This document shows, one piece after another, positions 13,547 to 26,500 of a DNA stretch of 64,000 bases. The stretch covers positions 1,485,330 through 1,549,329 of the forward strand of contig VWZW01004140.1 in the NCBI GenBank assembly GCA_013397115.1, in the 5' to 3' direction. The DNA comes from Edolisoma coerulescens (lineage: Eukaryota > Chordata > Aves > Passeriformes > Campephagidae). Numbering within the stretch: the stretch's first letter is position 1; the number at the start of each line of letters is the position of its first letter. The position numbers and the translations under genes are program-made. Under the pieces are notes generated by a model, which worked only from the letters and a program-made list of their open reading frames with translations, had not been told where the DNA came from and did no database searches.

Positions 13547-14371
13547 CTGCTGGATAAGATATTGAATTTTTCATCTAATCTGAGTTCCTGTTGTTAGAGA
13601 TTGTTCCAGTCAATTGTTTGGTTATTGAAGTTATTATTTAAGTTCTTTTCTGTTAGTTCAGTGGGAATATTTTATTGTGCATATAGTTTTGCTGGGTATA
13701 TGAGGTTACAATTCCATCTGCATAGTGATAGATTTCTTTAAATCCACTTCTTTCCAAAAAAACCCCATTTTCTATTAAGTTTACATATATGAAATTTAAA
13801 TTTTTGCACACAAGATAACTATATTTTTATGCTGGTTTATTTTTTTTTCCTGATGATATTACATCTTTGTCAGTGACATATAAAATTTTAGGCCTGAACT
13901 AGCAGAGCAGTTGAATTTGCCTCAGCATCCTGACTTATTTGAAATGCTAATCATCTGCTTGCTGTTCACTTGGGTCCCTCTCAGTTATCTCATGCTGTAC
14001 ACCCCAAATCCTGCCTGAATCTCTTGCTCATCCGTATGTATCTCTGAGCCGTGTTCCATGCAGGTTTGGGAAGACAGCTGCATAGTTCTGTTGGAGCTGC
14101 TGTGGGGAGCTCACCCTTGATGTGCCATATCCCTGTTAGCCTGACTGGCTGTTCACTCTCTTCCTGTCTTTTTGGGTTTGTCTGCTCAACACAAAAAAAT
14201 ATTCAAGTGTGATTTAGTCTTTGAGGGCATTTTAGATAAGTGTGTGTTTTCTATTCGTTCCTTCACTCCCTTTTGCCTGCACCAACCTACGGGGTGGTGC
14301 TAAATAAACAGAATGAAACTGGAAATGTCAGGTGGTTGAAAGCTTGTTTTGCCTCCGTGTCTCTCCCCCAG

Positions 14372-14559
14372 ACAGCGGCCATGGCGAGATGGCCCAGCCG
14401 ACCCTGACCATCCAGACGCACCCGTACCGCAGCTGCGAGCCCGTGGAGATGTCCTACCCCCGGGGGCAGTTCCAGCCCGCCATCCGAGTGGCAGACCTGC
14501 TGCAGCACATCACCCAGATGAAGAGGGGGCAGGGCTACGGATTCAAGGAGGAGTATGAG
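14372..14559 (+). CDS. PTPRT: PTPRT local exon 1: juxtamembrane and wedge
   Basis: 188 nt. The acceptor is a C/T-rich tract ending in CCCCCAG; the exon opens with two bases of a split codon, then 62 codons (residues 1-62), and ends at TATGAG before GTGAGA, phase 0. It covers the end of the juxtamembrane segment (Tyr-bearing THPYRSCEPVEMSYPR) and QPAIRVADLLQHITQMKRGQ, the helix-turn-helix wedge that precedes D1 in receptor PTPs. The following FKEEYE is the family's entry into D1. If the preceding base is G, as in the continuous local reading, the split codon is Asp. Confidence 0.95.
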
Positions 14560-17500
14560 GTGAGAGGAGCCTTTCTTCACCCCGCTGAGTGGGGAATTGC
14601 ACTCACGAGGGGTAGAAGCTTGGGAGGGGAGGGTAACTGGTTTTGAGAGCTTCTTTTCCTTAATTCACCCTCTTAGCCCTTTTTTTTTCTGATTTTGGTT
14701 TTGAGGGCAGGATTTTACAGCGCTATCAGTCTTTGGAGGCCCTCTGTTCCAAAGAGAACGTGTTTACTCCAGCGTGGGTGACACTGTGCTCATCCCTCTG
14801 TCCCATAAAGAGCAGACAGTAAATATTCAACAGGTGCTGAACCAAACACAGGATGTGCAGTCCCACAGTCCCTTCCTTATTGATGTGTTTTCCTTGAGCA
14901 GTGTGAGCCAGGCTGTGAGAAAAGGAAGAGGTTTTGCCTGAGCTTTTTGGGAGCACCAAATGCCCTCTCATAATTGATCAAATTAAGTCACAGCGCAACA
15001 ACCTGAATGCAGAATTGTCAAGTCAAGGGCAGGTGTTTGTGTAGCTTAAATTAAGGTGAATTTTTCCAATATGATCAAACCTCTGGCTCAGAATAGGCTT
15101 GACTGACATCCTCTTCCAGCTCCACATGAGGAGAGGAGTAGAGGGTAAGCTGGAAAAATGAAAGCTGCCCTCTTTCCCCTCGCCTCTTCCCCCTGCAAGC
15201 TGGAATGACCAGGAATATAATCCAAATGACCAGAAGACATGGTGTTGGGGATGATTTGGAAGAGGAAAACACATTTGGAGCAGAGCAAACCAAAGAGGGA
15301 AATAGCATCAAACATATGTGAGACTCAGCTCTAGCAAGCGATAATTATAGTGAGTGTAGTAAGCTTGTGGGAAGGCAATAAGCAATTAATATGCACAGTG
15401 GCATTAAAACTATTTAAAAATAATGTAACAGCTGTGAAAATAAGTTACTTAATGAAAACAGCTCGCTTTTCCACCCTGAAAGTAAGAGTCCATGGGGTTT
15501 GTGTCCTCAGTGCTGGGGTTTGCTGTGATTGAGGGCCCGTCTTTTCCTGCTCCTCACCAGGGAGCATTTCTTTAATCAGATGGCATCAAAAACTGTCACA
15601 GCAAATGTTTCTGGAACTGTGTGTTAACCAGGTCTAGGTACTCTTGCCCCATAATCAAGCGTGCTAATTAAACTATCAATATAAAGAGCTTTGTTTAATA
15701 TTGGAAAAGGGTAATAATTCTCTGAGGAGATTTACTTAGCTCCCCTTGGCCTCCATTTCCATGAGGAGTACCCAAAACTACATTGAGCTCAGTTACAGAT
15801 GCCCTAAGACCCAGTTCTTGATGTTCAAGAAGAAAACAGGTGCTGGCATATATGTAATTTTCTGGCACTGGCGTCGGTAATTATCAAAATAGCACATTAG
15901 CATGAAAAATGTCAATGCAACTCTCAGCTCCACGAGTTCTGCCTTTCCCAGAAAGTGCTGTCTACAGACATATATAGCGGTGATGACATTACGTGGATTT
16001 GCAGAATTCCTTTCTTTACTGGCCTGGAGAATGCCACGAGCTCACGGATCCCCGGCGCCGTTCCCCCCTTCCGTCAGCCCTAATTGCAGGCGTTTTCCGT
16101 GGTGGGGTTTGGGGGCTGGAGCATGGGATGGAGGCAGCACTCCAGCTCCAAATAGCAGCAGGGAGGATGTCAGGGAGCGTGAGAGCTCCTGGAAGGTGGG
16201 AGGTTTGAGCTGGCTGGGAGTGGGGGCTCAGCCTGGGATCTGCAGGAGCACGGAGCTGCACAGTTGGCTTTGCAAGACGCTTTGTGGAGCAGCTGATAAA
16301 ATCTCGAGGAAGACTTTGATGTCTCTTTTAAAATGTGTTTTCAGACACTAATATCAGTGTCACCTCCAAATATGCTCTTTTTTTTTTCTTCTGAGGAGCT
16401 GATTTTCTACTTACTTTGCAAATTGATAGCATAAATTGCAGCCTGTTTAGTGACATGTTACCAAATAATTTTACTCTCATGAAAAATCACTTTGAACGGA
16501 GCATATCAGTCACACATGACAATCTCTTATCTCTGTGCGTTCCCATCTCCACTGAGCAACCTGGAAATTGCATTCCATATTTGTTTAAAGGATGCCTGCA
16601 CCTCCACGTTGGAGCACAGGCAGCGTGTTTTGCTGAGGGCATCTAGAAAAATATTCCTGGTAGCTCCAGGCGGAGCTGGGAATCGGGATGGGATTGTGTG
16701 AGGGGTGTCAGGGCTGGTGTGAAGTGGGTGATAACTGTGTGTGAGTAACGGGAATCTGTCAGCACTCCCCGTGGCTGTGTAATTTTGGGGCTGCCTGCTG
16801 CCCCTGAGGGCAAAGTGTGACTTTGGGCCTTTTTTGGCTGCTACGTCTGTTCTGTTCGGTGACAGAACAAGTGGAACAAAGAGGAAAATCTGTCCGTGGC
16901 GCTGGGTGTAGATGGCACAGTTTGGGATTAGGAGGAGCCATAAACATTTAAATGGGACACATTTAAATGTCACCGGTTCCTTTTCCAGAACATATCAGCT
17001 CTGATTTGTTGGGAGCTGTGGGACCAGTCCCATGGACTTATTGCAAGCACCAATTACTGGCTAAGGAGATAATAAGCTTAATTATCCAGACTCATTTTCC
17101 ATTATGATTTAGGATGTCACTAATGCACATTCTCCTGCTGCATTACTGAGACTGTTTAGTTATTTTAGATTTTGTGGCTCCTTCCTCAAGCACCTTAGTA
17201 CTGAAAGCCTTCAGCCTGTGGAAGTCACCTCTGGATTTTAACCCTTTAATATCTGCCTACACATTTTCAGGTGGCCAGAAGAATAGATCTGGTGGTCCAG
17301 GCTGTGATGGGACACTGCAAAATGAATGGCTGAAATACTTTTTTTCAGATTATATTTTTTAGCCCAGGTAATTTTTCATTCTGGCTGCCAGGAAGTTTGA
17401 GGGAACAGTTTTTCCACCGCTGCTGAGAAGAGAATGACTTCAGGGAGAGGGCCAGGACTCCGTGGTGCACTTTGGGATGAACAGGAAGGCTTTGAATCGA

Positions 17501-20500
17501 TGTCTGTGCCTTTGGCAGCAAAACTGAGGCATTGAGGTGGATCAGTGCAAATGAAGGATTCAAGTTTTTGTGTTTAAATTAAAAGCAAACAGCAAACTAA
17601 CTAAATTCATCCACTCAAAATTCAAATTGGCTTGCAGTGAGCCTCAGTTTAATGGGAACATTTCAGTTACGTCTGGGCCGTGGTGCTTAGGAAGCTTGAT
17701 TGAGATGAAGCTGACTTTGAGAGATCTATCCTTGTAATTTCAGCTAAAATTTAGATCAATTTAGTTTAAAAAGCTTCACTGTAACCTAAATTCCACTAGT
17801 GGGAAGATATTTCAGTATAAATTTCACTAAACTTCTCTAAAAGAAGTTTAGAGAGTTTTAAAAGTAGAAAAAGCCTAAAAATCAAGTATAGTTTTTTTGA
17901 ACACTAAAATTCTGCTGTTACCAAGTCAAAGAAAGAAGGGGGAGCGTTTCCTGTGAAAAATGGATTTAATTCCAGTGCCTGAGTGATCTGTCCTGATTTA
18001 ACATTGCTGATAATGCAGATATAAACAGGAGTCTTTTTACAATTATGGAGATACTCAGTGTACCAAAAAACCCTGAAGGAACAGAGCATTAGCTGTGCTC
18101 CTCATTTTCTGGATTCAAGCAAATTATAATCCATATTTTTGCCTTTATTTTTAATGTAGTTTCCATTCTTGGTGCTGCATTTTTAGTGATCCCATGGACA
18201 GATAATTTGGGCTGTACATGGAGTTCCTCCAGTTTGCTCATCTGATGTTTATAAAAGCAGGGATATAAGGGGTGCAAAGTGGTTTGTGTTCCTCCCCAGC
18301 CAGAGCTGTGCTCCCTCCCTTCAGAGCTGGACAAGTCTGTGGAAAGCAGGGATTTCTGTGGTGTTGAATGAGATGAAAAATCCTGGACTCCTAAATCTTC
18401 GGAGGCTCTATCAGCAAACATAAAAACATCAATTCCAGTGGAGAATTGCAAGTTCAAATCAAATGAAAGGATACGGTTTGTTGAAAAGGGATTTATTGGA
18501 CCTGAATATATTTTCTCTGGCCAAGATAGCTTCTCCCGTGTGCAAGTCATGAGAAAGGATTTTCTTTTCTTTCTTTTTCTGTTCAGATGGCTCTGATTAG
18601 GCGCCTAATGACTGTTGCCATTCTCTGGTCAACCTGCTGTAATTCGATATTAGTGGAAAAATAAGGCACCTTTTTCCTCGGTCTTTGAAGATGAAAATGA
18701 GCCTTCTTCACCTCTTTTCTCTCACTCAGGGATTTTTTTTTTGTTGTGTGTGTGTTTGTTGGTTGGGTGTTTTTCCTCAGAAGATGAGCTGCTCTTTGGA
18801 AACAACAGCCTGCGAAGGAAATAGATGTGTGATCAAAGCCCTCACCAATTACAGAGTTATTACTCTTTCTCCTGGGCTTTTGAATGGGAACTCGGTGTCC
18901 CTGTCTTTGTCAGCAGAGCTCGTGGCAGTGCTGCAGTGCCTGACATTTTCTGTCCTGGAACCCTTTGGGGGAAATTCACAGCGATCTCCTCTGCCAGGGG
19001 TTTGCTCATATTAAGTTTAATTGTAACATCAGTGTTGCAGATCCTAATTGTGTCTCTCTGCTATTGCAATCAGGCACATAATAGACCTGGGTGGCTTGTG
19101 AAGATGAATATAAATTCATTTTCTAGCACAGCTGTGTCAAACTACCCACTGCTGGCTGAGGCAGATGTGATTCTACAGCGGCTGTGGTATAAACCCTCCA
19201 TAATTCCCCAGGGACCAGAAATAATAAAACTTACAGTGTTGTTTTTAGTGATGTAGAATCGTGTCAGGGGGTACATCTTGGAGGGGGCAGATCTCTCGAG
19301 GCAGTTCAGGAGGGGCTGTTCTCCTCACCCATGTTTTTTCCAAGGAAGGGAGGACCATCCGACCGCCTTGTGCTTTGCCAGCTGCTGCTTTCCAGGCTCT
19401 GCCTTGAAAATCCCTCCTGGATGTGTCTCCAGGATAAAGAGGCTCATTCAGGGATGTCCAGAATCGCTGTAAGGTGGCACTGTGTGCCACCAGTTCCTTT
19501 TCCCCATCCTTCCTCAACTAAAAGAGCAGATTTTGGGAAAATGGCTGTTTCTCCTTGTGCTTCATGAGCATGCTTTACCTCGTTTTTCCTGTCTTTCTTG
19601 CACATGATCTAAAACCCCGAGCTGCTTTATCTTTCCCCAGAGAAAACCAGCTTGTATTGCATCACCCTTTATTAACACAGAAATAGGTGAAACCACTCTA
19701 TTTTCAGCTTAAATATGAAAGGCTGAGCGCTGGGTTTCGACCATCTGGGTTTTCCTAGAGGTGTAGTCAAATGAAATCTCCCCAAGCCTTGTTCTGCAGG
19801 GGCAATGAGGTTAACCTGGGACTGTGCAGCCAGAAACAAATTCCTCTGATGTTTTTAGATGACAAGTAGCAGTTGGAAAATGATTCTTGCCTGGGAGATG
19901 CAAATGGTCTGCACCGAGCTCTGCTTTTGCCGTTAGTGGAGGTGCCCTTTCCTTGGTCAGCTACTGAATCGTGCAGCTCCTTTATTTTTGCCCTGCTCTT
20001 CTTCTTTAGGCCTCTTCATCCACCTGAAGGCATTGGGCTGGTTTTTTAAGCCCTCCCTTATTGTTTGTTTTGCAGGCACTTCCCGAGGGGCAGACGGCGT
20101 CCTGGGATACGGCCAAGGAGGACGAGAACCGCAACAAGAACAGATACGGAAACATAATCTCCTGTAGGTGTAAATTCACATTGAACCGGGCTTTCTGCAG
20201 GATCTTACATGGGTGCTGCACAGAAGGGTGTGCTTGAGAAGCTCACCAGGAGCTGGCTAACAGTGCTGAGCATTCAGTAGTTCAGTCTGTTTGTTACAGG
20301 CTTTATTCCTGGGATTTATTTTATTTCGTGGTTTTTTAATCATTATTTTACATTATCGTTGCATGACGTTACACATTTTCTACCTGCCTTGCTTTCTGCT
20401 TTAGGTTTGTAGCTTGAGGGCTAAATCTTTTTGTCACTGTTTATGTACTGATGTCATTTCCTGCCTATTTTTACTACAAAACCTGGAGCTTCCAGTTGCA

Positions 20501-23500
20501 CAAAAGGAGCTGCAGATAGATCAGATTTGTAGCTGTGGCTCAGAGGCCAGGTTTTCTCCTTCCTTGTGGTCAGTAGCCAGTGGAGCAGTCACTGCTTGGC
20601 CCCAGAGAGCTGGTCTGAAGGGTGGGACAAGCTTAACTTCTGCCTCAGAATAATAAGGAGACTGAAAGTGCACTAAAACTTCTTGATTTACTTCTTTCAG
20701 TGATCAGTTCCTGTTGATTTTATAGGAATATCAATACATAGCAGAACTGCAGGGCAGGGAAGACTCCACTAAACCATTTAGGTCAGCTTTATTCCCCAAA
20801 GCAGGACTAAATTCACCTTCCTCATTTTTATCAGGTATTTGTGAAGCCTCTCCCAAAGTTGCTCTCCAAAGCTGAGCTTCCCTCAAGCTCTCCAGGCAGT
20901 TCACCATAGTGTTTCATTATTCCTGATAATGACTGGGGACAGGAGGTATGAGAATTAATTCTTTTCAGGGGCTGCTGAGCTGCATCAAGTTGGAGAAGCC
21001 AAGCTTGAGACCATCAGAACAAGAAATCAGAATATAAATGAATGTGCCATAGATTTTCATGACTGGGAAAATCTATAGAATGCTCCAAGAGCAAAATTAA
21101 GTCATGCTGAGTCATATATTTTGTGCTGTATTTTTTCTTGGGTTTAAAATGTATTACCTGTAGAACACACAGATTTTACTAAAGAATTACAAAAAAACCC
21201 TAAAAAAACCCCCACCAAAAAACCACCAAAACAAAACAACAACAACAGTAACAAAACTACAACTAAATAACAACTTCTCCATAGTGAAACCTCACCTCAC
21301 ACATAACGACTCCTCTCTTTGAAGCCTTGAAATAAATGATTCATGTGACAGGTTTGGGGAGTGACATAGAACAGCTCAGTTCAGGGACCCTGTGGTAAAG
21401 ATGAAGAAATCTGGAAATGAGGATTGAAGTTTGTGAGCCCTGATGTGATGATCCCAGTTCTGCTGCTGGCTCAGTGTTGGTTATGAGCAGGTCACCAAGT
21501 TCATCAGTGTTCTTTATCCATGTGGAAAATGGAAGTGACAGTACTGGAATATTACAATTAGCATGAAAGTTGTCTCCCTTAATTTCGGCTCCACTTCGCT
21601 GTGAGCTTTCTGTGCCCTAGTGGCAAAGTGAGACATCCAGACAGAGGCTCTATTTACCTGTCTATACCATTAACTTCAATTAAATGAGTCTAAGACAGAT
21701 GAATCATCCAGCTACAAACACTGGATTGAAAGTGGAAGTGCCATGATATAAGGAAGGAAATGTAAAAGACTTTGTTTCTCTGTATGATTTTGAGGAAGCA
21801 CTTGGCATAATTCAAAAGTGGAGGCGAAAAGAGGCAAAACTGTGCAAAAACCTCCATCTCATTTATGTTGAAGGTGGTCATGAAGAAAACCTTGAACTCC
21901 AAGTGAAATGTGAGGAGTTCGGGAAGCAAAATCAAGGAAGATAAATGGGATATTACCTAAAGGGAAGGTGTTCACAAAGACAAATTGTTGTTTAACAAGG
22001 AGTGACGTGAGCCTTTTAGCTCTAAACATAAATACAGCAGCAGTGCAGATAGGAGGTGAGGAACCTGAATAAGGGAATGCAGAATGCAATCAGAGCTAAG
22101 GAACGAGAATCTGCACGTGATAAAGTGTCAGAAAAGAAGCTCAAGTTTGAGGACTGTTGGGAAAGATTTTGGAATGGGGCTGAGAGGGTGGAGTGAGCTC
22201 TTCTTCTCTTCAAATATGTATCAGAACAAAGAGTTTGAAGAGGAGACAAGGGCTCTTTTAAAAGTCAGCAAGGAGAATTTAGAAATATACAATAGTGATA
22301 CTGAGAGGGCGTGGAAGGGAGAAGGAAAGAAGGATGCCTAAGGAAGCAGCATATCGTTCATCAGATACTTTTGTAAAACCATTGCAAAGTTATCAGCTGA
22401 GCCTGGAGCCAGACTCCACTGGTGGGCGAGTTGGGCAAATTCCCTGAGTAAAGTCAGGGGCAGGGTCCGGAGCAGAGGATGGAGAGCAGAGCTGAGAATA
22501 GCAGGGCAGTGGTTCCCTCCAAGCAGGTCATGAAAACAAATTGTGCTCTGTGGGTACAATGTGGGCAAAAGCCTGAGCAGAGCAGGTGGAACAGGGTTAT
22601 TCCCTGAGCTGTTTGGTTGTACTTCAGTTGTGATGGTGGTGAAACCCAGAGCAGGCACTGGTTGCCCCTGCCAGTTTATCTGGTAAAAGGCTGCACGTGC
22701 AATTAACATTATTCATTTAACCACAGCTGCCATTTCATCACTCCTGGAACAACAAATCCCCTGGCTTTTGGGGAGTGAATTGGAAAGTCAGGTTTTGATC
22801 TGACTTGTGCAGCAGCGTCAGAGACTGGTGTTAAAAAGTGGCTTTGTAGGCCCCTGGAACAAGTAGCCCTGCTCAGTGAATCACAGCAGATGAGATCTTG
22901 TCTTTCTGGCCTCCTGGGTAACAGCACGGTTACAGGACTGTTTTACTCGGCTCACTGCTCTCGGAGCTGCACTGACATCGTGCCTCTCTCCGAAAACCTC
23001 GATCATGCTGCCAGCCCCAACACCTGCTCTGCTTACATTTGCCAGCCAAAGCTGCAGACCAGCCTGGGAGCTGATCTGTTCGTGCAGAGGAGAGGCAGGA
23101 GAGCTCCGAGAGCTCTCCCAGCTTTTCATGGTTCCCTCCCATCTGTGACCGTTTTTGGAGCAAGAGAAAAGCGGAGCAGTGGATTTGGGGTCTGCGTGAC
23201 CACAGAAATCCACTGTGGATGGTGGGAAGACGCAGACAGGCTTACCATGCTGGAGGAAACTGTCCTGCTTGAACCTTTTATTATATGAACAGAGCCCATG
23301 AGCTTTGCTCCTGCACTTTTATAAAAGCTGTAAAAACAAAGACAGTTGTGGAGGTGTCAGGTTTTTCTTTAGGGGGCAAGCGTAGGCAGTGTACCCATTT
23401 ATGTGCTGAAGCAAAATAATTTAATTCTGCTCTAGGGCCCAGATATTGAGACCTTCAAAGAGCATCAGAAAGTGGTTGTTGGAGGAGGGATGTTGAGCTG

Positions 23501-26500
23501 AATCCATTACAGAGAAGAGAAAATGTCCAGGAGCTATATGGGACCTTTGGTTCTATTTGATTTCTCTCCATCTTGCCCAGCTTTAGAGCCATTACATTAT
23601 AGGAGAATAAAAACTCTCAGATGAGAGCTGAGGATGAGACGAGATAGGATTGTACTTTGCTGCAGCTGATGGAGAGCACTTTCTGTGCCTGCCTTTTTCC
23701 CACTGAGGCACCCTGGGTTTGAAGTCTCATGATGGTCCATGAAAAACTATGGAGTTGGTGACAAAAGACAGTAGAGGAATTTGTTTTGTTTCCTTCATGC
23801 TCTGACTGCCCAGTGCTTTGGGCTGGAAAACTGTGAATTAATCAGAGAATTTTGAGGTGGAAGGGATGAAGAAGCTTTCAGCTGGCACGGAGGTGGAGAG
23901 CACTTCTTGCCCACAGACAAAGATAAGGCATAAAATAAAAAAACCCTGGAATTCCAGACTGGTTTGGGGTGGAAGAGACTTTAAAGCTCATCCAGTTCCA
24001 GCCCCTGCCATGGGCAGGAACACCTTCCACTATCCCAGGTTACTCCAAGCCCCGTCCAGCCTGGCCTTGGGCACTTCCAGGGATGGGGCATGAACAGCTT
24101 GTGCCAGTGCCTGACATCAGTGTTGGATTTAGAACAGAGATCTTTCACCTTCCAAGCATTTTTATTCCATGATTTCTTCTGTGTTGCTGAAACTGTTGCC
24201 CGTCTGTGCGATATCTGAGGAATATGATCCTGAGAGGGGGGGATTTATCACACCTGGATGTTACCCAGCTCCCACGGCACAGTCCAGGGTCAGTGGGGGC
24301 AGACAGGGGAGGACGGAGCGAGGTCGAAGCATCCTTTTGTCCCAGACCTGGGCTGGATCTCCAGAGCTGCCTGTGTTTCTCCATTCCTGTGTGGGGAGCC
24401 CTGGCAGGCAGCTCAGACGAGCTGTGTGATGTTTAGATGACAAAAGTTGTGTGAGATTAATCTAGTGCTGGTGTCAAAATGAGACGTGGAAAAATTGCGA
24501 TGATACTTCGAATGATCACTAATGGGAATTTTGACAGGAGTTTAAAATGGTAACAATTCTGTGCTAAAATGGGAGCACAGAGCTTTTCAGTGAAATTCTT
24601 GTCATTTTTGAAGTCTGTTTTAAGACCCATTTTCAGTGGAACTACTCTTCATATAAATTGAGAGTTCTGCTAACTTGCAGAAGGACTGTAGTAAACAGGG
24701 AGAAATAAAACCATTTACACATTCGTTAAAGATTTTTCTATTTTTTGTGGTCCTGAATGTAATATTTTTTTTCTGTTTCTCCCTCCATTTTTAAAGTTTC
24801 TTGGAGTCCATTTGTAAGACACAGGGATATGATGTCTCATAAATTTGGTGAAGAGCTGAACACCACTTTCATTTCAGTCTGCCAAGAATGCTGTGTCCTT
24901 GGCTAGAGGAGTCCAGTGGATAAAGAGAAGAATCGGAAATAAGTTTTAACCATTGGGAGAAGATATAATAAAGGCATTTGCTGTTCTTTAAATAGCCCTT
25001 TAAAGTCTGTAGGCAAAAAAACCTAAGTACAAGATCCTTACTACTAAGAGCATAATAATTTGCCTTTTTTTTTTTTTTAAGGTCAGATCCCAAAGTTTTT
25101 CTGTGGAAAAAAGAGATTTACAAGGGAAGTTATTTTATAAACTTTTATCCAGACTGTTCTCCTAAACTTTTGAACAAGGTTAAAGATACCATTAAGACAT
25201 CATTAATATTTTGTGTGCTTCGCATATACACAGATTTTTTTTTCTGCTGCACTGTTCTCACTTGTAAGAGCAATAAATCTCCCTCAGGAATTAATCTCAT
25301 TTTAGTAAAATATGCAATGAAATATTTTGAATTCTGTCCTCGGAAAGAAAAGTTCAGCTTAAAGCATTTTTCATTTGGCATCCAAATATGATTAGACCTG
25401 AAGGTCTTCTTTAAAAAAAAAATAGTATTAATCTTCAGTTAAATTTCTTCATACTTTATGTTTGTTCCCATATTTGGCTTAAAAAAAAGGGAAAAAGGAA
25501 AACAAACCAACAACACTTTTTTGCACCTACAGAGCATCTTTTCCTTAGCCATAATTATCCATAACTGCCTGGAATCATTGCCCTGCTCTGCAGGCTGCTT
25601 CCCAGGTCTTCCCCATTCAGCTCCCTCCGGATGGATTCATCCTGCCTGCTTTAACTTTCTCTCTAAAGAGTGGCTCGAAGTGCTGAAACTTAATTTTGAT
25701 GTTTGGCTCCATTAAATGAAGAGAGGCAGGTGCTTCCTCCAGGGTTATTCAGAGCGCTCCAGCTACAGACATTGTCTGTGTCCCTCATTAAAAATGAACC
25801 TGAGATCCTTTTCCCCCATTGTTGGGGGCAGTTTTGGTCTCATCATTTTTCTCTTGTTGCAATGAGTTGAGACTTCCCCCGTGTTGCTCTCTTGGGAGGA
25901 GTCAGTAAATGTTCCCTTCCCAGGGATTTGCTCCAGGGTTTGCTTTTCTTTGGTTTTGTTCCTGTGGCTCCTAACAAGCTTCGCTTGCTGCTGGAATTGC
26001 AAGTGTGAAATTGTCTGCGGGAGTTTCCCTGTATTTCATCCACATGTCCGGTTTAATCAGCTCTTTGTCTGTCTTTGTGAATTGCTCTAAGTATAAATTC
26101 TTTTGTTGTCTGTCTAACCACATGATTTACTGCAACTCCTCGTGCAGTTGCCTTGAGTGCAGGTAATTGGGAACATCAGCACTCGGAGAAATATTCCCCC
26201 TTCCCTGTGTCTACAAAGGTTATATTTATTAATACAAATACAGCAGAGCTTTTGATGGATTCACCTGCAAAACCTCCTTTGAATGCAAATATGGGATTTG
26301 ATAAACAGCAATGTGCTTGTATTTTTTTTTAGGTGTGTAAATCTCACCCAAAGAATGAGCAGAGTAGAGCCATTCCTTTACACACCCGAATGAATATTTA
26401 ATACATATCCAAGTCTTGGTTTTCAGAACTGCTCGCACATCTGTCTTCACAATTATTATCTGATTCTACATTTAATTAAGACATGACTAAACCCCTTTTG

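Larger units (their letters stand above)
1..14371 (+). other. Intron upstream of first visible PTPRT exon
   Basis: No exon can be supported in these 14.4 kb. It holds four CR1 fragments (5373, 5881, 9989, 11758), a GT-rich tract at 3069, short tandem repeats at 4143, 8490 and 13499, and otherwise unique AT-rich sequence. Since the first visible exon starts inside a codon, it must be spliced to an upstream juxtamembrane exon, which I could not find here. Blocks around 10380-10640 and 12220-12680 look like conserved non-coding DNA. Reading frames of 60-160 codons here have no splice context or recognisable domain and are treated as chance. Confidence 0.8.

Noticed and set aside
14349..14558. 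Second open frame overlapping local exon 1
   Set aside because: Out-of-frame shadow of the GC-rich PTPRT exon.
22084..22341. 85-codon open frame in intron 2
   Set aside because: No splice context, no known domain, and ordinary intronic composition.
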